From Allostreptomyces psammosilenae (GTDB taxonomy: Bacteria > Actinomycetota > Actinomycetes > Streptomycetales > Streptomycetaceae), in NCBI RefSeq assembly GCF_013407765.1, contig NZ_JACBZD010000002.1, forward strand, positions 754,001-818,000: 64,000 nucleotides of DNA. The letters run 5' to 3'. The notes under the pieces were generated by a model. It made no database searches, was not told where the DNA came from, and worked only from the letters and a program-made list of their open reading frames with translations. This document shows, in pieces, positions 8,386 to 16,812 of this stretch (the first letter of the stretch is position 1; each line of letters begins with the position of its first letter). A program made the position numbers and the translations under genes.

Positions 8386-8804
8386 ATGAACGTGTTGTGG
8401 CCGAACCGCTCTGAAGTGGCGGTGGTCCAGGGTGGCGACCGAGCGGGTCCCGAAGTGTTCCGCCGTCACCACCACCGCCGCATCGGCGGCACCGAGCGGG
8501 AAGTCCTGGTACTTCTCCACCAGGTCGGCCATGCGGAGGAGCTGTTCCCGCCCGGGGCGTAGAGCCTCAGCAGCTCCGACCCGCCCACGTCACGTAGGAA
8601 CGCGGCTTCGACTCGCGGCCCGCCCTCCCGTTCGAGCAGCTGGCACACCTCGGTGAGAACCGGGACGGGTACGACTAAGCGGCGCCGCTCCCGTGCCACG
8701 CGGGTCAGCCATTCCAGGCACCGCAGATGGTCCTTGTCGTCCGCGTGGGCGAGGGCTACGAGTGGTCCGGTGTCGACCACCGTGCAACGTTCCAGCGCCG
8801 TCAC
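8365..8804 (-). pseudogene. PIN-domain (VapC-type) toxin, frameshifted
   Basis: A PIN-domain ribonuclease gene split over two frames. From GTG 8804 the first frame reads VVDTGPLVALAHADD, then LTEVCQLLE, and loses sense after LLRLYAPG near 8557. The rest of the domain continues in another frame down to TGA at 8365: REQLLRMADLVEKYQ, AADAAVVV and SVATLDHRHF. The four PIN acidic positions (D in VVDT, E in LTEV, D in AADA, D in TLDH) are all kept across the two parts. A single missing base in the C/G run at about 8548-8557 explains the break. The lesion is therefore recent, or a sequencing error in a homopolymer. The start overlaps the antitoxin stop by four bases, as in vapBC operons. If real, the toxin is inactive. 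Confidence 0.8.
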
Positions 8805-9070
8805 TCCACCGGTTCCTCGTGGCCGCGTACCAGCTGCTTCGAACGGGCCGCCAGGTCGGCCGGGCCGCCGTGCAGTATCCCGACGAAGCCCGGCAGCGGG
8901 AAGCCGGGCAGCTCGGGGGGCGCCGCGTTCAGCGGCACGAGCCTGCGGCGGGCGCGGGCGCGCACACGTTCCCGCGCTGAAGCGAGCCTGGCGATTCGCG
9001 GGGGCCTGGGGCGACGGCCCGGCGCTTCGCCGTTCGTCGTACGGCACCCGGCGGATACGGAACGGGTCAT
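8801..9070 (-). CDS. Putative antitoxin partner of the PIN toxin
   Basis: An 89-residue basic protein directly upstream of the PIN gene, with GTGA overlap between stop and start. The N-terminal two thirds are Arg-rich; the C-terminus LPGFVGILHGGPADLAARSK resembles the toxin-binding tail of actinobacterial VapB-type antitoxins as I remember it. No clear ribbon-helix-helix or AbrB motif is visible in the first half, so the DNA-binding class is not assigned. Position and coupling are the main evidence. It would neutralise the toxin and autoregulate the pair. ATG 9070 is the first start and gives the expected length. Confidence 0.6.
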   Translation of the reverse strand: MTRSVSAGCRTTNGEAPGRRPRPPRIARLASARERVRARARRRLVPLNAAPPELPGFPLPGFVGILHGGPADLAARSKQLVRGHEEPVE

Positions 9071-9164
9071 ACGTTCAGCCTAGCCGCGCGCGCGTCGGCC
9101 GGGCGGCCGGTGAGCATCACCCGTTCGGCTGAGATCGGCCTCGTCCGGATACCTCTCCGCTCCG

Positions 9165-9224
9165 CCGGATACGCCTCGTCCGGGTACGCCTCGTCCGGGT
9201 ACGCCTCGCCCGGGTACGCCTCGT
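9165..9224 (+). repeat. 15-bp tandem repeat, four units
   Basis: Four head-to-tail copies of CCGGRTACGCCTCGY at 9165, 9180, 9195 and 9210, followed by a partial fifth (CCGG). They lie in the 213-base gap between the antitoxin start and the bioB stop. The unit is a multiple of three and reads DEAYP on the minus strand, but no convincing gene contains it. Confidence 0.85.
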
Positions 9225-9283
9225 CCGGTGGCCGCCCGACGAGGGGGGCGACGGCGGCCACCGGACGAGAGTCTTCCCGCCGC

Positions 9284-10594
9284 TCAGGCGTTGGGCGGCA
9301 GGTCGGTTCCGGCGCCGCGCTGCCGGACGGCGACCAGGTCGAGGCGGGCCGCGCCGGCCGGGACGGTCACCCCGCCGGTCGGCGCCGCGCCCGGACCGCC
9401 GGCGGCGCCGCAGGGGCGGCCGGCGGGGGTGGCGGCCGTGGTGGCGGCGTCGGCGGAGGGGCCGGGGACGGCGCGGGGGGTGCGGTCGGGCACCCCGGCG
9501 CGGTGCTCCGGCAGGGTCGTCCGGTCGGCGCCCTCCACGGTGAACCCGGCGTCGGCGATCATCTCCAGGTCGGCGCGGGCCTGCTGGCCCTCGCTGGTGA
9601 GGTAGTCGCCGAGGAAGATCGAGTTGGCCAGGTGCAGGGCCAGCGGCTGGAGGGTGCGCAGGTGGATCTCCCGCCCGCCGGCCAGGCGGACCTCGACGTC
9701 CGGGCAGACGAAGCGGGTCATGGCCAGGATGCGCAGGCAGCGCTGCGGGGTGAGCTCCCAGCGGCCGGCCATCGGGGTGCCCTCGAAGGGGATGAGGAAG
9801 TTCACCGGGACGGAGTCCGGGTCCAGGGTGCGCAGCGCGAAGACGGCGTCCACCAGGTCGGCGTCGCTCTCGCCCATGCCCGCGATCAGCCCGGAGCAGG
9901 GGGACAGGCCGGCGGAGCGGGCCTGGTTGACCGTCTCCACCCGGTCCTCGAAGCCGTGGGTGGTGCAGATGTCGGCGTAGCGGTCCGGGGCGGTGTTGAG
10001 GTTGTGGTTGTAGGCGTCGGCGCCGGCCTCCCGCAGCCGTTCGGCCTGGCCGGCGGAGAGCAGGCCGAGGCAGGCGCACACCTCCACCTCGGGTTCGTCC
10101 CGCTTGATCGCCGCGATGGTGTCGGCGACGCGCTCGACGTCGCGGTCGGTCGGCCCGCGTCCGCTGGCGACCAGGCAGACCCGCTTGGCGCCGCCGGCCA
10201 CTCCGGCGGCGGCCTGCTCGGCGGCCTGCTCGGGGCGCAGCCAGGTGTACTTGAGGACGCCGGCCTCGGAGCCGAGGCGCTGCGAGCAGTAGCCGCAGTC
10301 CTCGGGGCAGAGCCCGCTCTTGAGGTTGACCAGGTAGTTGAGCTTGACCCGGTCGCCGAACCAGTGGCGGCGGACCCGGCCGGCGGCGGCGACCACGTCG
10401 AGGAGGTCGGCGTCGGAGCTGGCGAGCACGGCGAGGGCCTCGTCGCGGGTGGGGGTCTCGGCGCGCAGGCCCTTGGCCACCAGGGAGGCGAGCAGACCGC
10501 TCAGTCCGGCGGCGTCGGCGGCCGTGCCGTCGGCGGCGGCGGGGCCGTCGTCGGTGGCGTCGGGGCGGGCGAGGTCGGAAGCGGTGTCGGCCAT
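9284..10594 (-). CDS. bioB: Biotin synthase
   Basis: Radical SAM enzyme that inserts sulfur into dethiobiotin, the last step of biotin synthesis. The radical SAM cluster motif C-x3-C-x2-C is [10 protein letters not shown] (Cys96, Cys100, Cys103), followed by SQRLGS. Other BioB landmarks are [35 protein letters not shown] and [13 protein letters not shown]. With ATG 10594 the protein is 436 residues, longer than the usual 340-400. The extra length is an Ala/Asp-rich N-terminus (residues 5-35) and a Pro/Ala/Gly tail. It stands alone, without bioA, bioD or bioF nearby, and shares a 293-base divergent region with moeZ. Confidence 0.95.
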   Translation of the reverse strand: MADTASDLARPDATDDGPAAADGTAADAAGLSGLLASLVAKGLRAETPTRDEALAVLASSDADLLDVVAAAGRVRRHWFGDRVKLNYLVNLKSGLCPEDCGYCSQRLGSEAGVLKYTWLRPEQAAEQAAAGVAGGAKRVCLVASGRGPTDRDVERVADTIAAIKRDEPEVEVCACLGLLSAGQAERLREAGADAYNHNLNTAPDRYADICTTHGFEDRVETVNQARSAGLSPCSGLIAGMGESDADLVDAVFALRTLDPDSVPVNFLIPFEGTPMAGRWELTPQRCLRILAMTRFVCPDVEVRLAGGREIHLRTLQPLALHLANSIFLGDYLTSEGQQARADLEMIADAGFTVEGADRTTLPEHRAGVPDRTPRAVPGPSADAATTAATPAGRPCGAAGGPGAAPTGGVTVPAGAARLDLVAVRQRGAGTDLPPNA

Positions 10595-10887
10595 GGCTCG
10601 ATCATGCTGGTGGGCGGGTGCCGGGCCATATGGAGGAACCGGACAGGAACCGTCCGACGGCGCGGTGGGGGTCGGCAAAATACCGTTTCAGCGGATCGGC
10701 GCCCGGCGGGGTGTGTTCCGTGGGCACAGCCCATCCCGCATGGTGAGACGGCAGCTCGGTCTCACTGGGGGCGTAACGGGAGGAATCGGACGTTTCCGTC
10801 CCGAGAAGTGGACCCGGCATCGGGGAATGCCCGGGTGCGTGGCAGGGTTGAGCACGAAGACCCGTTCCATCGACCACCGGAGTTCCC

Positions 10888-12066
10888 GTGTCGCTGCCAC
10901 CCCTGGTCGAGCCGGCTGCCGAGCTCACCGTCGATGAGGTACGCCGATACTCCCGCCACCTGATCATCCCGGACGTCGGGATGGACGGCCAGAAGCGGCT
11001 GAAGAACGCCAAGGTGCTGGCCGTCGGCGCCGGTGGCCTCGGTTCGCCCGCGCTGCTCTACCTGGCCGCCGCCGGAGTCGGCACCCTCGGCATCGTCGAG
11101 TTCGACGAGGTCGACGAGTCGAACCTGCAGCGCCAGATCATCCACGGCCAGTCCGACATCGGCCGGCCGAAGGCGGAGAGCGCGCGCGACTCGATCCTGG
11201 AGGCGAACCCGTACGTCAACGTGGTGCTCCACACCGAGCGCCTGGACTCCTCCAACGTGATGGAGATCTTCAGCCAGTACGACCTGATCGTCGACGGCAC
11301 GGACAACTTCGCCACCCGCTACCTCGTCAACGACGCCTGCGTGCTGCTGGGCAAGCCCTACGTCTGGGGCTCGATCTACCGCTTCGACGGCCAGGCCAGC
11401 GTGTTCTGGTCCGAGTACGGCCCCTGCTACCGCTGCCTCTACCCGGAGCCCCCGCCGCCCGGCATGGTGCCCTCCTGCGCCGAGGGCGGCGTGCTCGGCG
11501 TGCTGTGCGCCTCCATCGGCTCCATCCAGGTGACCGAGGCCATCAAGCTGCTGGCCGGCGTCGGGGAGCCGCTGGTCGGCCGGCTGATGATCTACGACGC
11601 CCTGGAGATGACCTACCGCCAGGTCAAGGTCCGCAAGGACCCGGAGTGCGCGGTCTGCGGCAAGAACCCGACGGTCACCGAGCTGATCGACTACGAGGCG
11701 TTCTGCGGCGTCGTCTCCGAGGAGGCCGAGGCGGCCGCGGCGGACTCGACCATCACCCCGAAGCAGCTCAAGCAGTGGATCGACGAGGGCCGCGACATCT
11801 TCGTGGTCGACGTGCGCGAGCCCAACGAGTACGAGATCGTCTCGATCCCGGGCGCCACGCTGATCCCGAAGAACGAGTTCCTGATGGGCGACGCGCTGAG
11901 CCGGCTGCCGCAGGACAAGCAGGTCGTCCTGCACTGCAAGACGGGCGTCCGCTCCGCGGAGGTGCTGGCCCAGGTCAAGGCCGCGGGCTTCGCCAACGCG
12001 GTGCATGTCGGCGGCGGCGTCGTCGGCTGGGTCAACCAGATCGAGCCGCACAAGCCGGTCTACTGA
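10888..12066 (+). CDS. moeZ: Adenylyltransferase/sulfurtransferase MoeZ
   Basis: A 392-residue two-domain protein. The ThiF/E1-like domain binds ATP at GAGGLGSPALLYL and carries two CxxC pairs (CYRC and CAVC) for zinc. The C-terminal rhodanese domain has the active-site loop HCKTGVRSAE with Cys350, which would carry the persulfide. MoeZ adenylates the C-terminal Gly-Gly of small sulfur carriers and converts it to a thiocarboxylate. In mycobacteria its partners include MoaD and CysO. CysO, Mec+ and CysM are encoded 21-23 kb downstream in this window, so this is their likely activator. The start is GTG 10888, read divergently from bioB. A strong bidirectional hairpin follows the stop. Confidence 0.95.
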   Translation: MSLPPLVEPAAELTVDEVRRYSRHLIIPDVGMDGQKRLKNAKVLAVGAGGLGSPALLYLAAAGVGTLGIVEFDEVDESNLQRQIIHGQSDIGRPKAESARDSILEANPYVNVVLHTERLDSSNVMEIFSQYDLIVDGTDNFATRYLVNDACVLLGKPYVWGSIYRFDGQASVFWSEYGPCYRCLYPEPPPPGMVPSCAEGGVLGVLCASIGSIQVTEAIKLLAGVGEPLVGRLMIYDALEMTYRQVKVRKDPECAVCGKNPTVTELIDYEAFCGVVSEEAEAAAADSTITPKQLKQWIDEGRDIFVVDVREPNEYEIVSIPGATLIPKNEFLMGDALSRLPQDKQVVLHCKTGVRSAEVLAQVKAAGFANAVHVGGGVVGWVNQIEPHKPVY

Positions 12067-12085
12067 CCGCCGCTCACACCATCCG

Positions 12086-12129
12086 GCGACGCCCACCGGG
12101 CCCCCGAGCGGGGGCGCGGTGGGCGTCGC
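12086..12129. terminator. Bidirectional terminator between moeZ and the amine oxidase
   Basis: Perfect 13-bp arms GCGACGCCCACCG (12086-12098) and CGGTGGGCGTCGC (12117-12129) with an inner CCCCC/GGGGG stem. It sits between two convergent genes. Confidence 0.85.
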
Positions 12130-12216
12130 CGCGTCGTCCCCGACCGCGCCCTCTCCCGCGTGGTGCCGGCGTCGTCCTTCCTGCGGGGCGCCGCCCCCCG
12201 GCGTTGCCCCGGCAAC

Positions 12217-13632
12217 TCACCGGCGCACGGCCGCCACCGCCTGCTCGGCCGCCCGCCGACCGGACAGCACCGCTCCGTGCACCGTCTGGTGGCAGGTGGT
12301 GTGGGTGGCCTCGCCGGCGAAGAACAGCCGGCCGCCCACCGGGCGGGCCAGGGCTTCCCGGTCCGCCGGGCCGGCCCCGGCGGGCGTGTAGGAGTACGAG
12401 CCGAACGCGTACGGGTCCGTCTCCCAGCGGCTGTTCTGGATCCCGATGGGCTCCGGCACCCGCGGGCCGAAGCACTTGCGCAGCACCGCCGTCGCCGCGG
12501 CGGCGATCTCGCGGTCGGTGTGCCGCTCGATCTCCCGGCCGGCCATGCCGCCGTTGAGGCCGAGCAGCACCGGCTCGCCGAGCACGGAGGAGAAGCTGTA
12601 CCAGTCCGACCACACGTGGTCGGCGGTGCCGAGGTACCCGTGGTTCAGCACCCCCTCGTCCCAGAACGCCCGGGGGAACCGCAGCCAGGTCTTGGAGAGC
12701 GTGCCCATCTCCAGGCGCTCGATCGCGTCGAGCTTCTCCCGCGGCAGCCGGGGCGTGAACAGGACGCCGCCGCGCTTGAGCACACCGAGCGGCAGGGTGA
12801 CGATCACGTCGTCGCCCTCGATGGAGCCGCGCGAGGTGTGCACGGTGACGCCGTCGCCGCGCCCGTACTCGATCTCCTCCACCACGTGGCCCAGCCGGGG
12901 CTCCAGGTCGGCCGCCATGGCCTGGAAGACCGCGCCGAAGCCGTCCGGGAACACCTCCTGGAGGCCGAGGTAGACGGCGTCGCTGTACCAGCGGTAGGAG
13001 ACGTTCTCCGGGGCCTCGCCGTACTCGTTCTGGAAGGACTGCCACAGCCGGAAGCGCACCCCGCGCAGCAGGGTGTCGTCGGCGGAGCAGGCGGTGCGCG
13101 CCACCGCGCGGTCGAGGGCGGCGGCGGGGGAGTCGTCGTGTCCGGCGTCCGGCAGTTCGCGGTCGACGTCGGCGAAGACCTGGTCGACGCACTCCTCGAC
13201 GCGCTCGCGCTCGTGCGGCGAGAGCGGGCTGCCGTCCGGGGCGTAGAGCAGCATCGAGTCCAGGTCGGTCTCGACGCTGGCGATGCCGTACTCGTCGCGC
13301 AGGTCGGACACCGGGTTGCCGCGGCAGCCGTGGATCCAGGAGGCGCCCATGTCGATCGGCACGCCGGCCCACGCCGTGCTGGTCCACACCCGCCCGCCGA
13401 CCCGGTCCCGGGCCTCGACCAGCACCACGTCCCGCCCCATGGCGCGCAGTGCGCGGGCGGCGGCCAGACCGGCGGCGCCGGCGCCGACCACGATGGTCCG
13501 GCCGGGGCGCGGGGTGCCGCCGTAGCGGTGGGGATGCAGCGGGCCGCGCCGGCCCCGGCGGCGGCCCATCATGGACCGGCGGCGGGAGGGGGCGAGTCGG
13601 CGGCGCAGCGCGGCGGAGGTCGCCGGTTCCAT
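12217..13632 (-). CDS. Flavin-containing amine oxidase
   Basis: A 471-residue FAD-dependent monoamine oxidase-type enzyme. After an Arg-rich N-terminus of about 45 residues comes the dinucleotide motif VVGAGAAGLAAARAL, then EARDRVGGRV, IDMGASWIHG and the C-terminal FAD segment LFFAGEATHTTCHQTVHGAV. These are hallmarks of the MAO/polyamine oxidase/LSD1 group; substrates are amines, but the specific one cannot be told. The basic N-terminus lacks a clear twin-arginine consensus followed by a hydrophobic stretch, so export is not supported. ATG 13632 is preceded by a GGAAGGAAC ribosome site. It is transcribed alone. Confidence 0.88.
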   Translation of the reverse strand: MEPATSAALRRRLAPSRRRSMMGRRRGRRGPLHPHRYGGTPRPGRTIVVGAGAAGLAAARALRAMGRDVVLVEARDRVGGRVWTSTAWAGVPIDMGASWIHGCRGNPVSDLRDEYGIASVETDLDSMLLYAPDGSPLSPHERERVEECVDQVFADVDRELPDAGHDDSPAAALDRAVARTACSADDTLLRGVRFRLWQSFQNEYGEAPENVSYRWYSDAVYLGLQEVFPDGFGAVFQAMAADLEPRLGHVVEEIEYGRGDGVTVHTSRGSIEGDDVIVTLPLGVLKRGGVLFTPRLPREKLDAIERLEMGTLSKTWLRFPRAFWDEGVLNHGYLGTADHVWSDWYSFSSVLGEPVLLGLNGGMAGREIERHTDREIAAAATAVLRKCFGPRVPEPIGIQNSRWETDPYAFGSYSYTPAGAGPADREALARPVGGRLFFAGEATHTTCHQTVHGAVLSGRRAAEQAVAAVRR

Positions 13633-13756
13633 GGGCTGGTTCCTTCCTCTTCGGCGGTCCCCGTCTCACCAGCCATGCTGGGCCAGGGCGGCCCACCCGG
13701 CGACCCGGGAGCCACCGTTCCGGGCGCGCCGCGGGGCGCGTTGGGCCCAGCCCTTT

Positions 13757-13862
13757 GTCATGTCCCACCCCAGAGTTGTCCACAGGCCGGAAGCGGGGGG
13801 CTGCGGTGCGTGATCAACTCATGAAATCCTTGAAACAAGGGGGTCCCCCTTCGGGGCCCCTA
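13757..13862 (+). repeat. Single diverged copy of the DnaA-box repeat family
   Basis: Contains GAGTTGTCCACAG (box TTGTCCACA at 13776-13784), GGGGGGCTGCG at 13795-13805, and an AAGGGGGTCCCCCTT palindrome at 13837-13851 preceded by ATCCTTGAAAC. The same three modules in the same order and with similar spacing make up the three tandem units at 37643-38112, read there on the opposite strand. Confidence 0.7.
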
Positions 13863-13896
13863 CGGGGCGTTGTGTTTCGAACGCAGAGAGTAAGGA

Positions 13897-14000
13897 GTGC
13901 TGCCGCTGTGCCTGCGGCTGGAGCGCTGTCGCTGTGCCGACGGCTCCAGCGTTGTAGCTGCACCTCCGGCCACAGCGCTGCCGCTGTGCCTCCGGCTACA
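13897..14000 (+). repeat. 26-bp tandem repeat, four units, at the flippase gene 3' end
   Basis: Four exact-length 26-bp units start at 13897, 13923, 13949 and 13975. The consensus is near GCGCTGCCGCTGTGCCTCCGG followed by CTACA. The last unit covers the stop codon of the minus-strand membrane-protein gene (TAG at 13998-13996). Each unit is rich in GCTG/CAGC and can fold on itself, so the array may act as a 3' structure. The rest of the 363-base gap 13633-13995 holds the DnaA-box copy described separately. Confidence 0.85.
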
Positions 14001-16524
14001 GCGCTTCCTTGCGCTGCAGGACGCTGAAGGCCACCCAGCCGGGGAGCACCGGGAGCCACAGGGTCAGCAGGCGGTACAGCAGCGTCGCGGAGACCGCCAC
14101 CTCCACCGGCAGTCCGACGGCCGTCAGGCCGCCCGAGAGGGTGGCCTCCACGGCGCCCAGGCCGCCGGGGGTGGGCGCCGCCGAGCCGATCGCGTTGCCG
14201 GCCAGGAAGACCAGCGCCACCGCGGCGAAGCTCAGCTCCCCGCCGAACGCGCGCACCGAGGCGTACAGGCAGCCCACGAAGCACAGGGTCAGCAGCAGCG
14301 TGCCGGCGGCGCCGGTGAGGATCTTCGACGGGCGCTGGAACAGGTCGAGCAGCCGCGGCACCACGCCCTGGAAGATCGAGCGCGCCTGCGTGACGATGAA
14401 CCGCCGGGCCGGCGGGATCGCCGCCACCAGCAGGGCGAGCACGGCCGCCGCCAGGATGCCGGCGATCACCGTGCTGGAGGGCGAGAGCGCCGACGGGGTC
14501 CGCTCGGTGCCGGTCAGGTAGCCGAAGACGGCCAGCAGCGCGATGGTGAACACCATCCCGAACAGCTGTGAGGCGCCGACGCTGGAGACCGCCTGGCCGG
14601 GCGGGATGCCGGACCGCTGGAGGAAGCGGGTGTTGATCGCCACGCCGCCGACCGCCGCCGGCGCCACCAGCTTCACGAAGGAGCCGGCGAGCTGCACCAG
14701 GAACGTCCGCCAGAAGGAGATGCGCTCCGGCACGAAGCCCAGGATCACCATCGCCGCCGCGACGTAGCTGAGCGCCGACGCCAGCACCGCCAGGGCCGCC
14801 CAGCGCCAGTCCGCGTCCCGGATGGAGCGCAGGTCGACGTGGGCCAGCTGGGAGCCCAGCAGGTAGGCCGCGATCGCCCCGGCGAGGATGGTGACCAGCG
14901 TGCGCGGCCGGATGCGCTGCAGGCGCACCGGCTCCACCGGTGCCTGCGGCTGCACCAGCAGGATCTGCTCGCGGATCCGGGAGAGCAGCTCCTCCTGCCC
15001 CTCCGGCCGCTCCTTGTTCACCGCCCGCAGCCGCCCGCGCACCTCCCGGTCGAGCGCCACCGGCTGCAGCAGCGGCAGCGCGGCGGCCACCGCGTCCACC
15101 CCGAGGACGTCGGCGGCGCCGGCCACCGCGCGCTCCGGACCGACCCGCAGCGCCAGCACGGTCAGCAGCTGCGCCAGGTCCATGCGCAGCGACAGGTCGC
15201 CGGCCGCCACCTCCCCGGCGCCCAGGTCCACCATGTGCACCCGGCCGTCCGGCTCGACCACCAGGGCGTCCTCGGAGAGCCGGCGGTGCACGATGCGGTG
15301 CTGGTGCAGCCGCCGCACCTGCTCCCACGCGGAGCGCAGCACCCGGTCGGTGATCTCCTCGTCGGGCACGGCCGACATCGGCCGTCCGCGCAGGTGCTCG
15401 TGCACCAGGATCGCGGCGTCCGGGCCGAGCTCGGCGGCCAGCACCAGGCGCGGGGTGCGCGCCCCCGCCTCGCGGGCGGCGTACCAGGCCAGCGCCTCCT
15501 GCTCCAGGGTCTGCCGCAGCGACTGCAGGCTGTGCCGGGGCGGGGTGAAGGCCCCGCGCAGCTGGAGCCGGCGCCACAGCCGGTAGAAGAAGCCGGAGGT
15601 GCGCTGCTCCCGGTCGAGCACGGTGACGTCGAGCGCGGTGCCGTCCGCGAGCTCCACCTGGTAGAGCCGGTCGGTGTCCTCCGCGCCGCCCGCGCGGCGG
15701 CAGCTGACCGGCTCCAGGCCGCTGCGCCGCAGGCCGGCCAGGAGCATCGCCCCGGTCGGCCGCACGTTGGGCACGCCGAGGGCGTACATGGTGCCGTGCG
15801 CCACGGTCCAGCCGATCAGCACGGTGACGATGACCGACATGGGGGTGGTGTAGCCGCCGAGCAGCACGGCGAGCCCGTCCAGGCCGACGACCAGCCACAG
15901 CACGATCTGCCAGCGCGGGCGGCGGGCCAGGCCGACCGCGCACATGTAGGCGACGACCGGCGCCAGGTAGCCGTGCACGGCGTCGGTCAGTCCCTCGCCG
16001 CCGGGGGAGCGCTGGGTGAGCGCGGCCACCAGCGACGCGGGCGCCCACTGGTCCACCCACAGGTCGATGGCGAGCGCCACGCCGTGCGCCAGCACGGCCG
16101 CCAGCACGCCGTCGGCGACGCGCAGCCCGTCCCGTTTGATCAGCCGCTCCACCGCGAAGGCGAGCGGCACGACCAGCACCGCGATGCTGGAGACCACGCC
16201 GGCCAGGGCGACGACGAACGGCGGGGTGTTCGCCGTGCCCTCGCCGATGTCGGCGCGCAGGCCGGCGCTGGTGGCCTCGGCGATCGTCGCGATGAACAGC
16301 ACCAGGGCGATGGTCAGGCAGCCCAGCAGGGCCTTGACCAGGTCACCGGGGCGGTGGAAGCGGGCCGGCAGCAACGGCTCGTCGACCGGCACCTCCACCG
16401 CCTTGGTGGGGCCGTCCGGCGCCGCCCGGTAGGGCCGGGCGCGGGAGAGCATGCCGGCGTCGGCGGCGGACTCCTCGTTCGGTCCGGCGCCGTCGCTGGT
16501 CGTTCCGTCGTGTTCTCGTATCAC
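13996..16524 (-). CDS. Flippase/LPG-synthase-type membrane protein with degenerate kinase-like domain
   Basis: An 842-residue membrane protein in three parts. Residues 45-240 form an N-terminal membrane block. Residues 260-500 form a cytoplasmic domain resembling an aminoglycoside-phosphotransferase/protein-kinase fold. Residues 520-835 form the UPF0104 (lysylphosphatidylglycerol synthetase/flippase) membrane domain, with VKLVAPAAVGGVAINTRF and GSAAPTPGGLGAVEATL. In the kinase-like part the catalytic loop reads HRIVHRRLSEDALVV: the usual HRD Asp is Arg and the conserved Asn is Asp. The metal-binding DFG position is VDLGAGE. This suggests a pseudokinase or a substrate-binding role. Such fused proteins are common in actinobacteria and are linked to envelope lipids or glycans; the precise function is unknown. 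It is transcribed alone, and its 3' end lies in a 26-bp repeat array. Confidence 0.85.
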   Translation of the reverse strand: MIREHDGTTSDGAGPNEESAADAGMLSRARPYRAAPDGPTKAVEVPVDEPLLPARFHRPGDLVKALLGCLTIALVLFIATIAEATSAGLRADIGEGTANTPPFVVALAGVVSSIAVLVVPLAFAVERLIKRDGLRVADGVLAAVLAHGVALAIDLWVDQWAPASLVAALTQRSPGGEGLTDAVHGYLAPVVAYMCAVGLARRPRWQIVLWLVVGLDGLAVLLGGYTTPMSVIVTVLIGWTVAHGTMYALGVPNVRPTGAMLLAGLRRSGLEPVSCRRAGGAEDTDRLYQVELADGTALDVTVLDREQRTSGFFYRLWRRLQLRGAFTPPRHSLQSLRQTLEQEALAWYAAREAGARTPRLVLAAELGPDAAILVHEHLRGRPMSAVPDEEITDRVLRSAWEQVRRLHQHRIVHRRLSEDALVVEPDGRVHMVDLGAGEVAAGDLSLRMDLAQLLTVLALRVGPERAVAGAADVLGVDAVAAALPLLQPVALDREVRGRLRAVNKERPEGQEELLSRIREQILLVQPQAPVEPVRLQRIRPRTLVTILAGAIAAYLLGSQLAHVDLRSIRDADWRWAALAVLASALSYVAAAMVILGFVPERISFWRTFLVQLAGSFVKLVAPAAVGGVAINTRFLQRSGIPPGQAVSSVGASQLFGMVFTIALLAVFGYLTGTERTPSALSPSSTVIAGILAAAVLALLVAAIPPARRFIVTQARSIFQGVVPRLLDLFQRPSKILTGAAGTLLLTLCFVGCLYASVRAFGGELSFAAVALVFLAGNAIGSAAPTPGGLGAVEATLSGGLTAVGLPVEVAVSATLLYRLLTLWLPVLPGWVAFSVLQRKEAL

Positions 16525-16812
16525 CAGTCACCGCCGCCACGATGGTGACACGACCGGCCCGGGCGCGTCCCCGCAACCCCGGTTGTGGGGCGAGGGGGCG
16601 GGGCGGAATGGGGGGAGGGTGGGGGAAACCATCAGGGTGTGGGGCGACCGGTGGAGGATGGCCCCGGCCGCCCCGAGCGTGGGCGGCCACGCCGCGGCGG
16701 CGGGCGATCCGGCGCGGGGCCGGGCGGACGGCGCGGCGGACGGCGCGGCGGGCCGCGGGGCGGACGCCCGGGGCGGACGGCCGCGCCGGCGGCACGGGAG
16801 ACCAGGAAAGCG

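Noticed and set aside
9067-9261. 64-residue minus-strand peptide with DEAYP repeats
   Set aside because: It is produced by the 15-bp DNA repeat; there is no ribosome site and the flanking sequence is not protein-like.
13600-13632. Twin-arginine signal on the amine oxidase
   Set aside because: The N-terminus has many Arg but lacks a following hydrophobic stretch and an AxA cleavage site before the FAD motif.
13897-14000. Possible CRISPR array of 26-bp repeats
   Set aside because: The units abut directly without spacers.
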